From NCBI RefSeq assembly GCF_030272615.1, contig NC_081406.1, positions 262,249,386 to 262,313,385 of the forward strand: a stretch of 64,000 nt of DNA, in the 5' to 3' direction. Both the position numbers and the translations under genes were made by a program. The DNA is from Cryptomeria japonica. Lineage: Eukaryota > Streptophyta > Pinopsida > Cupressales > Cupressaceae. The notes beneath the pieces are model-generated. The model was not told the DNA's origin. It saw only the letters and a program-made list of their open reading frames with translations, and did no database searches. Shown here in pieces: positions 1-10,851 of the stretch (position 1 is the first letter of the stretch; every line of letters starts with the position of its first letter).

Positions 1-770
1 TATTCTGCTTCTGTGGTTGATTGAGCAACTGTATGTTGCAATTTTGAAGCCCAACTAATTGCTTCCCTGGCAAATGTGAAAGCATAACCAGAAGTAGACT
101 TTCTTTTCTCTAAGTCATCGACAAAATCAGAATTGATAAACCCTTGCAAAACTGCCTTGTCCTTTTCAAACCATAAACAAAAATCAAAAGTACCTTTGAG
201 ATACCTCAAGCTATACTTAACCGCCTCCCAATGTGATTTGCCTGAATTAGCCATAAATCTGCTCACCAATCCCACAGCATGAGCAATGTCCAGTCGAGTA
301 GACACCATAGCATACATGAGGCTTCCAACTGCAGATTTGTATAGAATTTTATCCATAAACGCCCTATCTTCTTGTGTTTTAGAACACAATTGAGAAGACA
401 ACTGAAAATGAGAGGCTAAGGGTACACAAACAGACTTAGCATCCGCCATACCAAATCTGTCCAAGACTTTTTTAATGTAGTCTTGCTGAGATAGTTTGAG
501 TTCTCTCTTTTTTCTATCTCGAAAAATAGTCATTCCTAGGATCTTCTTTGCTGCCCCTAAATCTTTCATGGCAAATTCCTTTGCTAAATGAGTCTTAAGT
601 TCACTCACAATCCTCATGCTTGTGCTGGCCACTAGCATATCATCCACACAAAGGAGAAGAATGACAAATTCACCATTAGGAAGCTTCTTGTAATAGATAC
701 AAGGATCAGACTCACTGCGAGTAAACTTGTGATCAATCATGAACTTGTCAAATTTAAGATACCACTGCCA
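1..770 (-). pseudogene. copia A reverse transcriptase C-terminal half and RNase H (shifted frame)
   Basis: This continues the reverse transcriptase that breaks at the G6 run at 771-776. In the shifted frame it reads QWYLKFDKFM, then LLLCVDDMLVAS, where the usual YVDD active-site box is CVDD (639-650). It goes on through the RNase H region (KRKSTSGYAF, ISWASKLQ, STTEAE) to the window edge. Copia families usually keep tyrosine in this box, so the Y to C change is either lineage-specific or decay. The frame is open over this stretch, so the only lesion needed to separate it from the upstream ORF is one extra base. Confidence 0.88.
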
Positions 771-1575
771 GGGGGGCTTGCTTAAGCCCATACAAACTGC
801 ATTTCAATCTGCAATAAAGGTGTTCCTGCCCCTTTTTAATGAACCCTTCCGGCTGATGCATAAATAGTTCCTCATCAAGGTCGCCATGGAGAAAAGCCGT
901 CTTTACATCTAGCTGTTCAAGTTCAAGATCCCAGGCTGCAACTAAGCCCAATACTGCTCGGATAGTAGTCATTTTAACTATTGGCGAGAAAATTTCTTTG
1001 AAGTCGAGGTCTTGCTGCTGAGCATATCCCTTTACAACCAGTCTCGCTCGAAATCTTTTGTGACCATCGGCTTCATCTTTTAGTTTGTATACCCATTTAT
1101 TTCTTAATGCCTTTCTGTCAGGCGGAAGTGGCACCAAATCCCATGTCTGATTTCTCACTAGTGCGTCCATTTCTTCGCACATTGCAGTGTGCCAGTTATC
1201 ATGGTCTGCATTTTTACAAGCCTCTTTGTATGTTGCAGGCTCTGTTTGATCAGAGATGATCAAAGAAGGTTCAACCTCTTCATAAAATAGTAAATCATAA
1301 TCGGAGAACTTTGCAGGAGGTCGCCTCTGTCTGGTTGATTTCCTCAATTGACTCTCGGTTGGAGTAGTAGAACCATTATGCGTTCCCTGTTTATGTACAC
1401 TTACATTCCTCCCACTGTTAATGTCTCTACTAATATCCTTGTTTGTTTTCCTATCTGCAGGGTATGCGAAAACTTGTGGATTTTTATCCATATTGTGTGC
1501 AGGCAAATCGCAGGAGGGGAACCCCGCAGAAGTTTTATCCATGGTGTGAGATGGGAGAGAGGGCTGGGTGCGCAA
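754..1575 (-). pseudogene. copia A reverse transcriptase N-terminal half
   Basis: The translation contains typical copia RT landmarks: TYKEACKNADHDNWHTAM, NKWVYKLK, RFRARLVVKGYAQ, FSPIVKMTTIRAVLGL, LDVKTAFLHGDLDEELFM and YGLKQAP. The frame then fails at a run of six G (plus strand 771-776), where one extra base turns the expected APxQWY into LAVVS and a stop; the correct continuation is in the next frame to the left. The N-terminal part, with the linker from integrase, is low-complexity and lies in the GC-rich insert at 1440-1920. This is a non-functional polyprotein segment. Confidence 0.9.
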
Positions 1576-1925
1576 GGCCGTGGCAACATCCTCACAGGCC
1601 TACACGGGAGGGAGACTCTGTGGGTGGACTGCAGAGGTGGAGCCTACAGGGACCACGTGGAGTGGACTGCAGGGAGCCCACGGGATAGGTGAGGGGACTG
1701 TGGGAGACTCATGGGGGGGACTACTAGGGGCCTACAAAGGAGTGGAGGAAGCTATGGGGAGCTTACGCAAGGAACTGCAGGCTGCGGGGTGTGAGGACTG
1801 CGGTGGGTGTGTTGCACGTGAAGACTGCGCAGCATGCCATGGGGAGTATACATCACAATTTGCAGAATGCGGTGGAGGTGCAGAGCACCGTGGAGGATGC
1901 CCAAACAATGTGGAATAACGTGAGC
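1440..1925. other. GC-rich divergent linker between integrase and RT of copia A
   Basis: This stretch is markedly GC-richer than the rest of the element and is rich in ggag/ctgcag motifs. It falls between the end of the integrase and the conserved start of RT, where copia polyproteins are least conserved. On the coding strand it reads as Pro/Ser/His-rich peptide with stops in each frame. Open frames on the opposite strand look like shadows with no family resemblance. It may be a rapidly expanding linker or captured foreign DNA. Confidence 0.5.
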
Positions 1926-3149
1926 CAAGATGTTCACCATAAGGGTGATCTTCCAAGTTTCCTCCAACATCAATGCTATTTTGGGGAAGATTTCTCTATT
2001 TGGCAGACCCCCAAATTCTGAATTAAATGAAGACCAAACATTTTCAACACTTTCTTCATCATTCGCAGTTTGAGAATTGTATTCAACTGATGTAGATGTC
2101 ATAGGAGCTCCCATTGAATGAGAGACCGGAGGCAGAGTGCTGGTAGTCGAATTCTGAAATAGAGACATAGGGACATAATCTGTCTCTGATTTATTTGCAT
2201 CTTGTAGTGCAGGAAAGGAGGTTTCATGAAAGACTACATCTCTGCTGTGAACAATCCTTTTGTGAACTGAATCCCACAATCTAAAACCAAATTGTTCTTC
2301 TCCATACCCCACAAAGATACATTTCAGTGACTTTGGATCCAATTTCGTTCGTTTTTCCTTGGGTATATGCGAGAAGGCTTCGCATCCAAACACATGAAGA
2401 TGTGAATATGAAATCCTCTTCCCTTGCCATTCCTCTTCCGGAATACCAAAATCCAATTTAGATGATGGACTTTGGTTGATTAAATATATTGTTGTGTTAC
2501 AAGCTTCTGCCCAAAATTCTTTGCCTAAACCTGCATTAAACAACATACATTGCACTTTTTCAAGAATTGTTCTATTCATCCTCTGGGCTGCACCGTTTTC
2601 TTGAGGAGTGAAAGGAACAACCTTGATTCTTCTAATCCCATTATCAGCACAAAAATTATCAAATTCATGTGAACAAAATTCCCCACCGCTATCGGTTTGT
2701 AAGCATTTAATCCTATGTCCAATCTGATTTTCAACGAAAGCCTTGAAAATTTTAAATTTTGAAAATACTTCAGATTTCCTAGAAAGCATATAAATCCATA
2801 CTTTTCTTGTACAATCATCAAGAAATGTTACAAAATAGTTAGCTCCTCCAATGGAGGTTACCTCGGTCGGTCCAAAAACATCCGAGTATACAAGCTCCAG
2901 CGGTGTTGTCTTTGTGTCACGCCCACCTTTCAAAAAACTGACTCTCTTTTGTTTGCCGTAAAAGCAATGTTCACAAAAGGCTAAGTCAACAAGCTTGAGG
3001 CCCAGTAGCTGATTTCTTGTATGCATAACATGGAGACCTTTCTTGCTAATGTGCCCAAGTCTTTGATGCCAAAGATCCACTTTGGTGTCCTCAATCACTA
3101 TTGCAGCTCCCACTTCACCATGAGTCTTAAATATGTATAGGCTTCCCAC
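1752..3149 (-). pseudogene. copia A GAG-pre-integrase and integrase
   Basis: The frame begins in the region before the zinc-binding HHCC domain (LWHQRLGHISKKGL ... CEHCFYGKQKR). It continues into the catalytic core, with YSDVFGP, FLDDCTRKVWIYML, the second Asp in LQTDSGGEF and the downstream catalytic Glu region (FTPQENGAAQRMNRTILEK). It ends with the copia C-terminal motifs HVFGCEAF and KCIFVGYG. The last ~60 residues run into the GC-rich linker and are probably out of frame. Upstream the reading is interrupted by an in-frame TAG (3237-3239), where related elements usually have Gln. Confidence 0.92.
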
Positions 3150-3367
3150 TTTGTTACCATTTGCAATCAGTATGGTACCATGTGTTACTTTCCATGTATC
3201 CGGGAGAAAATTAACATTAAGACCTTGACCAAAGAGCTATCCAATGGATATCGAATTCCGCTTCAATTTTGGGACATGGTGAACATCTTTGAGCAGCCAT
3301 GTTCTACCACCTTCTAATGGCAGCAATACATCCTCTTTGCCTGTAATTTCACAAGCTTTGTTATCTC

Positions 3368-4288
3368 CTAAGAAAACACTGCCAAAATGACCTTCATGGT
3401 AATGAATGCTTCAAGACATGAGGTAGCATGATAGGAGGCACCGGAATCAAGCACCCATGAATCCGGAGTAGTGTCGGTTGTTGAATGGATTAAAACACTA
3501 TCATCTTTATCATAAACTATATTTGCTTCGCTGTCCCGCACTCTCTCTTGTGCTCTTGTAAAATTTCTGCAATCCTTTTTCACATGACCAGCTTTGCCAC
3601 AAAACCAACATTCATCATTTCTGTTTCTAGACTTCGATCGCTTTGCTGATTTTGAGCGTCTATGGTAATTTTTTCTGCCTCTATTATGACTTCTACCTCT
3701 ATTATCAGTGTTGACCACCGTTAAGGCTTCACCGGATGAAGGTTCATCATTCTTTCTTCTCAAATCCTTGCTAAGAAGAGTAGTTGCTACATCATTAAAA
3801 ACTAACTTATTTTTACCAGATATAGATGTGCTAACTGCTGTTACAACACCATCCCAGCTGCTTGGTAAAAAACATAATAGCAAAACAGCCTTGCTTTCAT
3901 CATCTTGTGTCATCCCCACCGAAGTCGCTTGACTAATCAATGTATTGAATTCATTGATGTGGTTTGCCATAGCACAACCTTCCTTCATAATAAAAACTTT
4001 ATTTGCAGTCGATGCCATTTCATACATGGCTGAGAGTCTATCCCATACATATTTTGTTGTTGCATCACCCGTGACATTGAAGAGAACATTATTGGACAGC
4101 GAGAGAAAAATTGTCACTCTCACCTTCTTGTCCAATTTTTCCCAATCTTCATCAGCCACCCCAGCTGGTTTCTTTGCTTTCCTTTCAAGCGCGAGTGAAA
4201 GTTCTTGCTTTATCAGCAAAGACTCCATCTGCACTTTCCACAATCCGAAGCTCTGACCGGAGAACTTCTCTATCTTCGATTCTACCAT
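3368..4288 (-). pseudogene. copia A gag and protease N-terminal part
   Basis: The 306-residue ORF starts at MVESKIEKFSG. It has the copia gag core (LWKVQMESLL, YVWDRLSAMYEM, INEFNTLISQ, LLCFLPSSWD), an Arg/Ser-rich stretch, the zinc knuckle CWFCGKAGHVKKDC, and the aspartic protease active site WVLDSGASYHAT. The ORF ends just after the protease motif because of a frameshift near 3397; the next frame continues with GHFGSVFLGDNKACEI. The start is the first ATG after the primer-binding site and matches the usual gag N-terminus. The protein would form the capsid of virus-like particles. Confidence 0.92.
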
Positions 4289-4336
4289 GATTCTGGAAAT
4301 TCAAACACCAAAATCTAAACAATGATCTAACCTCGC

Positions 4337-4348
4337 TTTGATACCAAT
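4337..4348 (-). other. copia A primer-binding site
   Basis: On the minus strand, directly after the LTR end, the sequence reads TTGGTATCAAAGC. It matches the complement of the 3' end of plant initiator tRNA-Met (TGGTATCAGAGC) with one mismatch. This is where minus-strand cDNA synthesis would start. Confidence 0.85.
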
Positions 4349-4649
4349 TGTTAGGATGAAAAATCGAATTGAAAACAGCAGATAAATAGAATTAACAACA
4401 CACAACACAAACAATGAGACATACAGATTTATCGTGGTTCGGTAATTGCCTACATCCACACTTGAACCAGGGGAATCACTCTATTATTCACCAATCTGGT
4501 TTACATATACACAGCTGCAATCAGCTCCAGCAATTAACCTTTAGAAATGAATTACAATCAGCTCTTAAAGAGCTTGCAAAGAGAATATGAATAGCCAAGA
4601 GTTTTGGCAGCAAACAAGGAAGGAGTCTGTTGGACTTCAACTACCAACA
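4349..4649 (-). repeat. 5' LTR of copia A (301 bp)
   Basis: On the minus strand it begins TGTTGGTAGTTGAAG and ends TTCATCCTAACA, so it has 5'-TG...CA-3' ends. Its inner end abuts the primer-binding site. Its outer end coincides with the first base of homology to the LTR at 8601-9386, which fixes the insertion point independently. The partner LTR lies outside the window, so LTR divergence cannot be measured. Confidence 0.88.
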
Positions 4650-5437
4650 CACCCTCCTTTAAATACTTTTTTTTTCTATCGTAATCATATCTTTTTAGAT
4701 TATGACTATTAGTCTAAATAATATATCGCACTCATATGATATATCTCTTGGCAGATTGGTCACATACATTATCTTTATCTTAGTCGATAATCTCCTTTCG
4801 TCACACTGTTACCAATCATCTGTAGGTCCAAATGTAGCAATCTTTTGATTGATAATTGTATCGATTAGCTGCCTCTCCTTTAGCTTGCTCCATCGATATT
4901 TGATGTTCCTTATTGATTTAGTGGTTTTGCTGTCATAAAGGCTTCAATCACTTTGTCTGACCGTTGCCTTCTGTGATTCATATATATTTGCTAATGAATT
5001 TGTCCGACTCTTTCCTTTCATCAATTTTCCTTCAATCCTTCGCTTCACTCTTTTCTATCTGTTCCTTCTTCAAACACGTAAGACTGTTTGACCTCAATCA
5101 TAGGGTAGTCGGCAGCGAGGCTTATGGTATTAGCTTCGTATCACTTGATTGCCATGACTTCTATATACTCCTTGAGCTTGGACATGGTCATTAACTTATT
5201 ATTGTATTTTCCGTATCACTACCTTTGATGTCATATTTATAATTAATTATTCTTATGGTTTGGTCTTGCGCTTGGCGCCTTCTTTATAATACTTCTGGGG
5301 TTGATCATTTAATCACTTATGTCTTTATAATAAGGTTGATTATCGTAAATCAGTCTACAAGAATACATTTTGCAATTTTTTCTCTTTAGAGACTTCACAA
5401 GATTGGACTTCTAAGCTGACAGAATGGGGACATTACA
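4650..5437 (-). repeat. 3' LTR fragment of element B
   Basis: It aligns along its length with 8601-9386, sharing for example caccctcc at one end and gaatggggacattaca at the other. The inner end (minus strand TGTAATGTCCCC) follows the polypurine tract. The outer part was severed by insertion of copia A at 4649/4650. Confidence 0.88.
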
Positions 5438-6254
5438 GTCTCCCCCTCTTGGAAGATGCTTACCAACAAGCATTCTTATATTGTCATGATGATTCTTGGA
5501 TCCCACATAAATGATTCAACATATACCCATTGCTTCACCTTATACAATTCATCCATTATGTAGACTTTTGGATCCCAAGGATTAAAGCTCCAATATAAAA
5601 TTGAATTCCAAATTATCCTTATTTGTGTACCATCACATCACATAGATGCTTCGTTTTTCTGATTTCAATCTGACTTCCATGTCCAATCTGTAAATGCTTC
5701 TTTTGAAATCTTGGGAAGTGTTTAATGCCTAAACTTATGGACTTAATTTTCATTGATGATAAAAGAACATTGCCCAACCATAGAACCAAACTCTTAACAA
5801 GAATATAAGAATACATTTTGCAATTTTGTCTCTTTAGAGGCTTCACAAGATTGGACTTCTAAGCTGATAGAATGGGGACATTACAGTCTCCCCCTCTTGG
5901 AAAATGCTTGCCAACAAGCATTCTTATATCGTCATGATGATTCTTGGATCCCACATAAATGATTCAACATATACCCATTGCTTCACCTTATACAATCCAT
6001 CCATTATGTAGACTTTTAGATCCCAAGGATTAAAGCTCCAATAGAAAATTATATTCCAAATTATTCTTATTTGTGTACCATCACATCACATAGATGCTTC
6101 GTTGTTCCATGTCCAAGCTATAAATGCTTCTTTTGAAATATTGGGAAGTGTTTAATGCCTAAACTTATGGACTTAATTTTCATTGATGATAAAAGAACAT
6201 TGCCCAACCATAGAACCAAACTCTTAACACCTTTCCTCAAGAATTCAAGAGGAT
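5361..6254 (-). repeat. Tandem duplication of LTR end plus polypurine tract plus 3' UTR
   Basis: Unit 1 (about 5361-5806) and unit 2 (about 5807-6240) are closely similar. Each contains the last ~75 bp of the LTR, the polypurine tract and about 350 bp of internal DNA. A partial third copy of the innermost ~130 bp is at 6282-6418. The duplicated DNA contains a translated block seen three times on the minus strand (LVLWLxNVLLSSMKxKSISL), which explains the open frame at 6118-6690. Confidence 0.85.
5438..5450 (-). other. Polypurine tract of element B
   Basis: The minus strand reads AAGAGGGGGAGAC immediately before the 3' LTR start TGTAATG, the normal position and composition for the plus-strand primer of an LTR retrotransposon. 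A second copy of the same junction lies at about 5884-5896 through a local duplication. Confidence 0.8.
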
Positions 6255-6707
6255 AATCATTGATGATAACCATTGATGATAAATGCTTTTTTTGAAATCT
6301 TAGGAAGTGTTTAATGTCTAAACTTATGGACTTAACTTTCATTGATGATAAAAGAACATTGTTCAACCATAGAACCAAACTCTTAACACCTTTCCTCAAG
6401 AATTCAAGAGGATAATCACAATTTATCATAGTCATGAACGACTTAGCAAATTGGTAGAGTTTGCTAGTCCTTGTAATCATACTTGGAGAATATCTCATTA
6501 TTAGCCTTCTTAAAGATAAAGGTTTAACACCCATTTGGATATTGACTAATGTTAGTTCTTTATTTGCCTCAATCAAATTTGAACATTCCATATTTGATCT
6601 CTGCTCTAAAGAAGGAATCTCTTGTTGAACTCCATCCTTTTGTAGATTGAATGGAGAATATTTAGTGATGATATTGTTAGAGCTGGTCATATTATTCCAA
6701 AGGGGTC

Positions 6708-7808
6708 TTAGTGTTTCCTTGATTGAGGATGCACCGGGGTACCTTTCAGTGATTCCAATTCAACCCCTTCATTCAATTCAAAGAGGGGGTTGTCATAAAC
6801 TTTGTCTATTTCAACTTCAAACAAGGGATTATGGATGAGTTGAAATTTATCCTTGTTCTTAAATCCAAGCTTTAATTCTTCCATCTCTTCACTATCTGAT
6901 TTCTTTAGGTAACCTTTCAAGTAATCTTCATCTCCTTTGCTATGATTTGTGGTTCCATGACTTGTACGTATTCTTCTACTTTTATTTAGCATTTGTATTT
7001 CATCTTTCCATCCCTTTAGTGTCAACTTCTCTTGTTTATCAACTTCAAGATGATGAAGTGGGATACATGAAGTGACCTTTGGTTTACTTGTGTTTACTAT
7101 GGATGAAGGAGAGTTGTAGCTCATATCCTTGAACAATTTCACATAACCTGAATTATGATCCCTTGCTTCATCCTTAATTATGTCATCCTTTGTGCATGAT
7201 CCTTGCAACGATGTGAGATTATCCTCATCATTCTTATGGAGCCATGTACTTAACTCATTTGTGATACAGAAAGAGTCAATAGCCTCTTTTTCCTTTCCTT
7301 GCACTTGTGGCTTCTCGAAATATCCTTGTGGTGCTTGATGAATTGTATTAATCTTTTTTAAGTCCTTATACTTCACTTCTTCCTCCTTTGATGTGACAAC
7401 CTTCAAAGTTTCTAATGACATTGGTTGTGAACTTCTTGATGCTGATTTATGATCAGTCTTTTCAATTTGTCTCCTTAGGTTAAGGTGATGACCTTTACTT
7501 TCCTTAGGTGCATATTTTACCCTTAGCTCTGTGTAATCCTCTAGAGACATGTCATGATACAATCCACTTTCTACCCAATCTTGTCTAATTTGCTCGTGTA
7601 GATCTACTGATGTTGGCTCACTGCTTTCTTGCCTTTCAACTTTAGATGGGAATGTTGGTGGTACTGACTTTGAATTGTCTGTAGGAGTTTGAAGAAATTG
7701 ATTTCTATTACCTCCTTTGTTGCCATTCTTGTATACTGGAGTTAACTTGCTCAAAAATTGATTCAATTTTTCTTGAGTGTTGTTGTATTGTGTCATGGTT
7801 TGTATCAA
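6708..7808 (-). CDS. Internal ORF of element B, unknown, possibly gag-related
   Basis: This is a 366-residue open frame beginning MIQTMTQYNNTQEKLN. It is polar, rich in Lys, Glu and Ser, with no CCHC knuckle, no protease DSG and no polymerase motif. It starts about 60-80 bp inside the primer-binding site, where gag would be expected, so a diverged gag or a family-specific protein is possible. I do not recognise a family. The frame is intact over 1.1 kb, which is unusual in this decayed setting, but conservation of the protein cannot be tested here. Confidence 0.4.
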   Translation of the reverse strand: MIQTMTQYNNTQEKLNQFLSKLTPVYKNGNKGGNRNQFLQTPTDNSKSVPPTFPSKVERQESSEPTSVDLHEQIRQDWVESGLYHDMSLEDYTELRVKYAPKESKGHHLNLRRQIEKTDHKSASRSSQPMSLETLKVVTSKEEEVKYKDLKKINTIHQAPQGYFEKPQVQGKEKEAIDSFCITNELSTWLHKNDEDNLTSLQGSCTKDDIIKDEARDHNSGYVKLFKDMSYNSPSSIVNTSKPKVTSCIPLHHLEVDKQEKLTLKGWKDEIQMLNKSRRIRTSHGTTNHSKGDEDYLKGYLKKSDSEEMEELKLGFKNKDKFQLIHNPLFEVEIDKVYDNPLFELNEGVELESLKGTPVHPQSRKH

Positions 7809-7884
7809 TTTTCAAATGATTTTCATCTTCTGCTCATCTGGAATGTTCTCACAGGTTGGTAGGGTTATAAGCTCCGATACCACT

Positions 7885-9386
7885 TGTATTATCTTGTTTT
7901 CTAATGGCTTATGTAAATAGGGAAAATTAGCATATAAGAATCAATTGCAAGAGACTTTTTCTTATCAAAACAAAAACTCCTTATGAACCTTATATTGCTG
8001 ATAATAAATATCATTAATAGAATGACAATTTATGTTTAGCTATAAACATATATCAATTTTGATACATGATCCAAAAATGATAGATTATGATACCAATTAT
8101 TAATGTGATGTTATATCAATAAAATAGAATATCACTGCTATCTCTGATATATTTATTAGACTTATGCAAGGATGATCTCTTGTTCTATATTTGATCTTCA
8201 GTATGATGGGATTCACTTCACTCTTCCTGATATGTCAATGTATCTTATGCTGTAAATAATCTCACAGCTGCTTAGAGTCGTTTCTGATTTAGCAAGAACA
8301 ATATGCGGTAAATCTTTTACACTATCGCTTATAGCGATGAAGGACTAATTGTTGTTTCTAATTGGGAGATGTATGCTTGCAACAATGAATGAAGGTGTTG
8401 TTTCTGAAAAGAATATATATGCATGCAGCCGAAGGTGCCAAAGACAATGCTCAAATGAGTCGATCCAATAAAGAATAAAAGACAAAATCCGATGATTAAA
8501 TGATTGACTTCAGTATCATTATATATCTGGAATCACTGAATGGTTGCATCAAGGGACATGTCTATTCTTTAAGAGATCGTACCTCTTCAAGTATAACCAT
8601 CACCCTCCTCCTTTAAATGCTTTTTTTTCTATTGTAATCATATCTTATTAAATTATGACTATTATTCTAAATTATATATCGCACTCATATGGTATATCTC
8701 TTGACAATTTGGTCACATACGTTATCTTTATCTTAGTCGATAATCTCCTTTGGTCACACTGCTACCAATCATCCATAGGTCCAAATGTAGCAACCTTTAG
8801 CTTGATAATTGTAATCGATTAGCCACCTCTCACTTGCTCCATCGATATCTGATGTTCCTTATCGATTTAGTGGTTTTGCTATCAAAAAGACTCTGATTAC
8901 TTTGTCTGATTGTCACCTTCTGTCAATCATATATAATAATCTCTAATGAATTTGTCCAACTCTTTCCTTTCATCGATTTTCCTTGAATCGTTCCCTTATC
9001 TCTTTGCTATTTGCCTTCTTCAAACACGTAAGACTGTTTGACCTCAATCATAGGGTAGTTGGCACCGAGACTTATGGTATTAGCTTCGCAGATCACTTGA
9101 TTGCCATGACTTGTCTATACTTCTTGAGTTTGGACGTGGTCATTAACTTATTATTGTATTTGTCATATCACTACCTTTGATGTCATTTTTATAATGAATT
9201 ATTCTAATGGTTTGGTCTTGCGCTTGTCGCCTTCTTTATCACACTTCTGGGGTTGATCATTTAATCACTTATGTCTTTATAAGGTTGATTATCATAAATC
9301 AGTCTACAAGAATACATTTTGCAATTTTGTCTCTTTAGAGATTTCACAAAATTGGACATCTGAGCTAACAGAATGGGGACATTACA
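7885..9386 (-). repeat. 5' LTR of element B (about 1.5 kb)
   Basis: The minus strand starts TGTAATGTCCCCATTC at 9386. The inner end is set at 7885 because it is followed by GTGGTATCGGAGC, a near match to the initiator tRNA-Met primer site (about 7872-7883). A competing inner boundary at 8104 is followed by the weaker TTGGTATCATAATC. The 8601-9386 part is confirmed by the partner LTR; 7885-8600 has no partner in the window. Confidence 0.7.
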
Positions 9387-10157
9387 TTGATCTTCTCTTT
9401 GATGACAGTCACATAACACTGTTGTCACTCATTCATCTATTTTGACATTGTCTGTAGTTGTGTCAAATTCTCATCAATTTAGTCATCAGCATACATCCAT
9501 GGTTACTGTACTTGAATCTTATATGATACCTGATTCATCCTATCAACATTTGTAGCAGTCTAGCATTGTCTTGTAGATCTTTGAGCATCATTTGAAGACA
9601 ACGTCATGGGCATCATATTAGTCTTTGGATCATGTGTAGAATTCAGAGACATCCATCTTCCTCCATATTTCTATCAAGAATCGGAAACCATCTTCCACAC
9701 TTTCGTGGTGTTTCTTCCCAAGGGGAGAGATGTTGTTCAACGTTCGTGGATCATCTTTAGCATCTGGTGTTAAGTATCTACTAGCACTAGAGACATCATT
9801 TTGAGGGGAGGCTACATGGTTTCTTTTCTCATCTCAATTTTTGGAGGAAGCATTTTATTCACATCGAGTTATTTTCTTCTCACTTTTGGGGGGGTCACAT
9901 TGATCTCTCATTTCTCTCTGAGGGGGACATTTATTGTACTTTTGTGTTAGAAGTACTCATTGGGGGGGCATTATGAGTCCTAACTTCTTCACTTGTGCAT
10001 TTCATTGTATTTACATCATTTATCTTTTAGAGAGGAGTTTTATTTCCCACTAGGTTTTCTCTTTTACTTAATTCATGAGAATTTGTCAATGAGTACCTAA
10101 CATGGCCTAGTAATTGAGACTCATCATGATGCATACATTACTCCCTAAGTTGCACTT
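9387..10157 (+). other. 3' internal remnant of a plus-strand LTR element
   Basis: No intact gene is present. The sequence has several G-runs (for example at 9890 and 9965) and short coding-like patches full of stops. It ends at the purine-rich stretch atgggggtg just before a TG, which resembles a polypurine tract with the start of a 3' LTR. The family is undetermined. Confidence 0.35.
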
Positions 10158-10851
10158 ATGGGGGTGTTACTGTAAATAGTATCTTCACATATCTAGTTAA
10201 GATATCACCTTACTAAAATTGACCTATTCATACTTAGCTTAAGTTTCCTTATGCTTTTGTCTCACCTCATAGGGTTGAGACCATAGATGGCATACTTGCT
10301 AAGTAGAAGAAAAGATTACTCGTAGATTAAACTTGCCAAAAGTGCTTGCAAAGTCTATGAGTTTGCATTAAAAGTCTATGGTTAGATAAAAAGCTTATTT
10401 GGTCAAAAAGAGACCCAAAATGTGGCTCACTTTTGCTCTGCAAGGCTAACTACTCCCCACTCCCCCCTCCCCCAAATGCATATGGAGTTAAAACACACCA
10501 TTTACAACACTTTTGTATCTAGGAGAGATTATTGAAAAAGGACTTTTTGGCGAATTTGGAAGATAGATTTGAAGCATAGGTCAATTTTTTATTTTATTTT
10601 TAAATATTTTACTTCATTTTGGCTACAAAATCTAGCATATAGGTTAAAAAAGTTCATAGTATGCTAAAACTAAGTAATATTTTTGCATTTAAATTCCAAA
10701 AAAATGGATTTAACAACTTTTTGATGATTTTTAAAAAAAAATCTTCTAAAAGCATTCTTTTTTGCATGCACAACTTATTTGTATATTTAACCTTCTATTT
10801 GGAAAATGATGTTTAGAATATTTATATCATATTAATTTTTCATTGATTTAA
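10158..10851 (+). other. LTR-like and AT-rich sequence without a gene
   Basis: The first ~300 bp may be the start of a degraded LTR (TGTTACTGTAAATAG after a purine tract). From 10500 on the DNA is AT-rich with poly-A/T runs. No ORF, RNA gene or partner repeat was found in the window. Confidence 0.3.

Larger units (their letters stand above)
1..4649 (-). mobile_element. Ty1/copia LTR retrotransposon A (3' part outside window)
   Basis: Read on the minus strand the order is 5' LTR (4349-4649), primer-binding site, gag with CCHC knuckle, protease, GAG-pre-integrase, integrase, reverse transcriptase, RNase H. Integrase before reverse transcriptase defines Ty1/copia. The window opens inside RNase H, so the 3' LTR lies to the left of it. 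Frameshifts and a stop make this copy defective. Homology between 4650-5437 and 8601-9386 begins exactly at base 4650, so this element inserted into the LTR of the older element to its right. Confidence 0.93.
4650..9386 (-). mobile_element. Older non-autonomous LTR retrotransposon B
   Basis: Two copies of one LTR in the same orientation (4650-5437 partial; 7885-9386) flank about 2.4 kb of internal DNA. Read on the minus strand, the right LTR begins TGTAATGTCCCC. A polypurine tract sits next to the left LTR, and primer-binding-site-like sequence follows the right LTR. The internal region encodes no protease, integrase or RT that I can recognise, so this is a LARD-like or deleted element that would rely on proteins supplied in trans. 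The rest of the left LTR is displaced beyond the window start by copia A. Confidence 0.8.

Noticed and set aside
3708-4256. Plus-strand ORFs over copia A gag
   Set aside because: They are antisense shadows of the gag/protease frame.
8104-8120. Alternative inner end of the element B 5' LTR
   Set aside because: The primer-site match after it is weaker (TTGGTATCATAATC) than that after 7885 (GTGGTATCGGAGC); kept only as a second option.
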